A stretch of 64,000 nt of DNA from Saccoglossus kowalevskii (lineage: Eukaryota > Hemichordata > Enteropneusta > Harrimaniidae): positions 361,746 to 425,745 of the forward strand of contig NW_003143796.1 in the NCBI RefSeq assembly GCF_000003605.2, read 5' to 3'. Within the stretch, counting starts at the first letter, position 1. Every line of letters starts with the position of its first letter. The notes beneath the pieces were generated by a model. It saw nothing but the letters and a program-made list of their open reading frames with translations. It searched no databases and was not told where the DNA came from. The position numbers and the translations under genes are program-made. Of this stretch, positions 63,687 to 64,000 are shown one piece after another.

Positions 63687-64000
63687 TTTTTAGCTGTTCA
63701 ATTTGATATGCAAGTAACTTGGATGGTTCTTTCTCAGATTTGTTTGTTTCATGACAAAATCTCAAATTCTCTATTTTTGGTGAATATTTTTGTCATTTTT
63801 GGTAAAAAGTGATATTTTCGTCTTCTTGTTAAAAACCGCAAGTCCAATTGCTTTGATATTACATATATAGATGATACATGTGGACCTTTCTCAGATTTGT
63901 TCATTTCGTGTTGATATCTTAAATTCTCTAATTTTGGAGAATATTTTTGTAATTTTTAGTAAAAAGTGATATTTTTGACCTTTTGTTAAAAACCGCAAGT
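63687..64000 (+). repeat. 157-bp tandem repeat at the right edge
   Basis: TTCTCAGATTTGTT recurs at 63731 and 63888, and TTAAAAACCGCAAGT ends at 63843 and 64000. Both pairs are offset by exactly 157 bases. Two units are visible and the array may continue beyond the window. It lies in a PATJ intron. Confidence 0.8.

Noticed and set aside
1-64000. CRISPR arrays, tRNA or rRNA genes, retroviral or Polinton structures
   Set aside because: No spaced identical repeats, no complete tRNA fold and no recognisable polymerase, integrase, capsid or envelope sequence was seen. Sequences resembling a tRNA T-arm (GGTTCGAATC near 35470) lack the rest of the fold.

Overview
The window is AT-rich animal genomic DNA with short exons, GT-AG introns of several hundred bases to a few kilobases, and many small inverted-repeat elements. 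The genes suggest a marine invertebrate, probably a deuterostome such as an acorn worm, but the species cannot be fixed from the sequence alone. Gene density is very low on the left and rises on the right.

Layout. 1-33 kb is mostly non-coding. It holds two clearly related two-exon minus-strand genes for small secreted cysteine-rich proteins (4242-6158 and 23419-24343), plus dispersed repeats. 33-41 kb is a fibrinogen-related (ficolin/tachylectin-like) lectin locus: one intact four-exon gene (36619-39138) surrounded by decayed copies of its exons at 33.1-34.0, 34.75 and 40.77 kb. 41-46 kb holds gene-like fragments I cannot name, including a 122-codon minus-strand exon (43614-43982) and two tiny Ser/Thr-rich plus-strand exons near 45.2 kb.

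49.3-63.2 kb carries two confidently identified conserved genes arranged head to head. TM2D1 runs on the minus strand in five coding exons (194 aa, complete). The PATJ/MPDZ multi-PDZ scaffold gene runs on the plus strand; its first nine coding exons (L27 and PDZ1-3) are here and it continues past the right edge. From memory, the human genome keeps the same pair in the same orientation at 1p31.3, so this looks like ancient microsynteny. The first TM2D1 intron has an ATATCCTTT donor and a TCCTTGAC branch site, the hallmarks of the minor (U12) spliceosome, and reading-frame conservation implies an unusual AT-AA intron.

Repeats include a TTAA-flanked palindromic MITE family (five copies), a second MITE family with CCTTTTCACC ends, TA-flanked palindromic elements, a roughly 145-bp tandem array inside a TM2D1 intron, a 157-bp tandem repeat in a PATJ intron at the right edge, and a degenerate GAAGTGAC minisatellite that recurs around the lectin copies. 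I saw no retroviral, Polinton or CRISPR structure.
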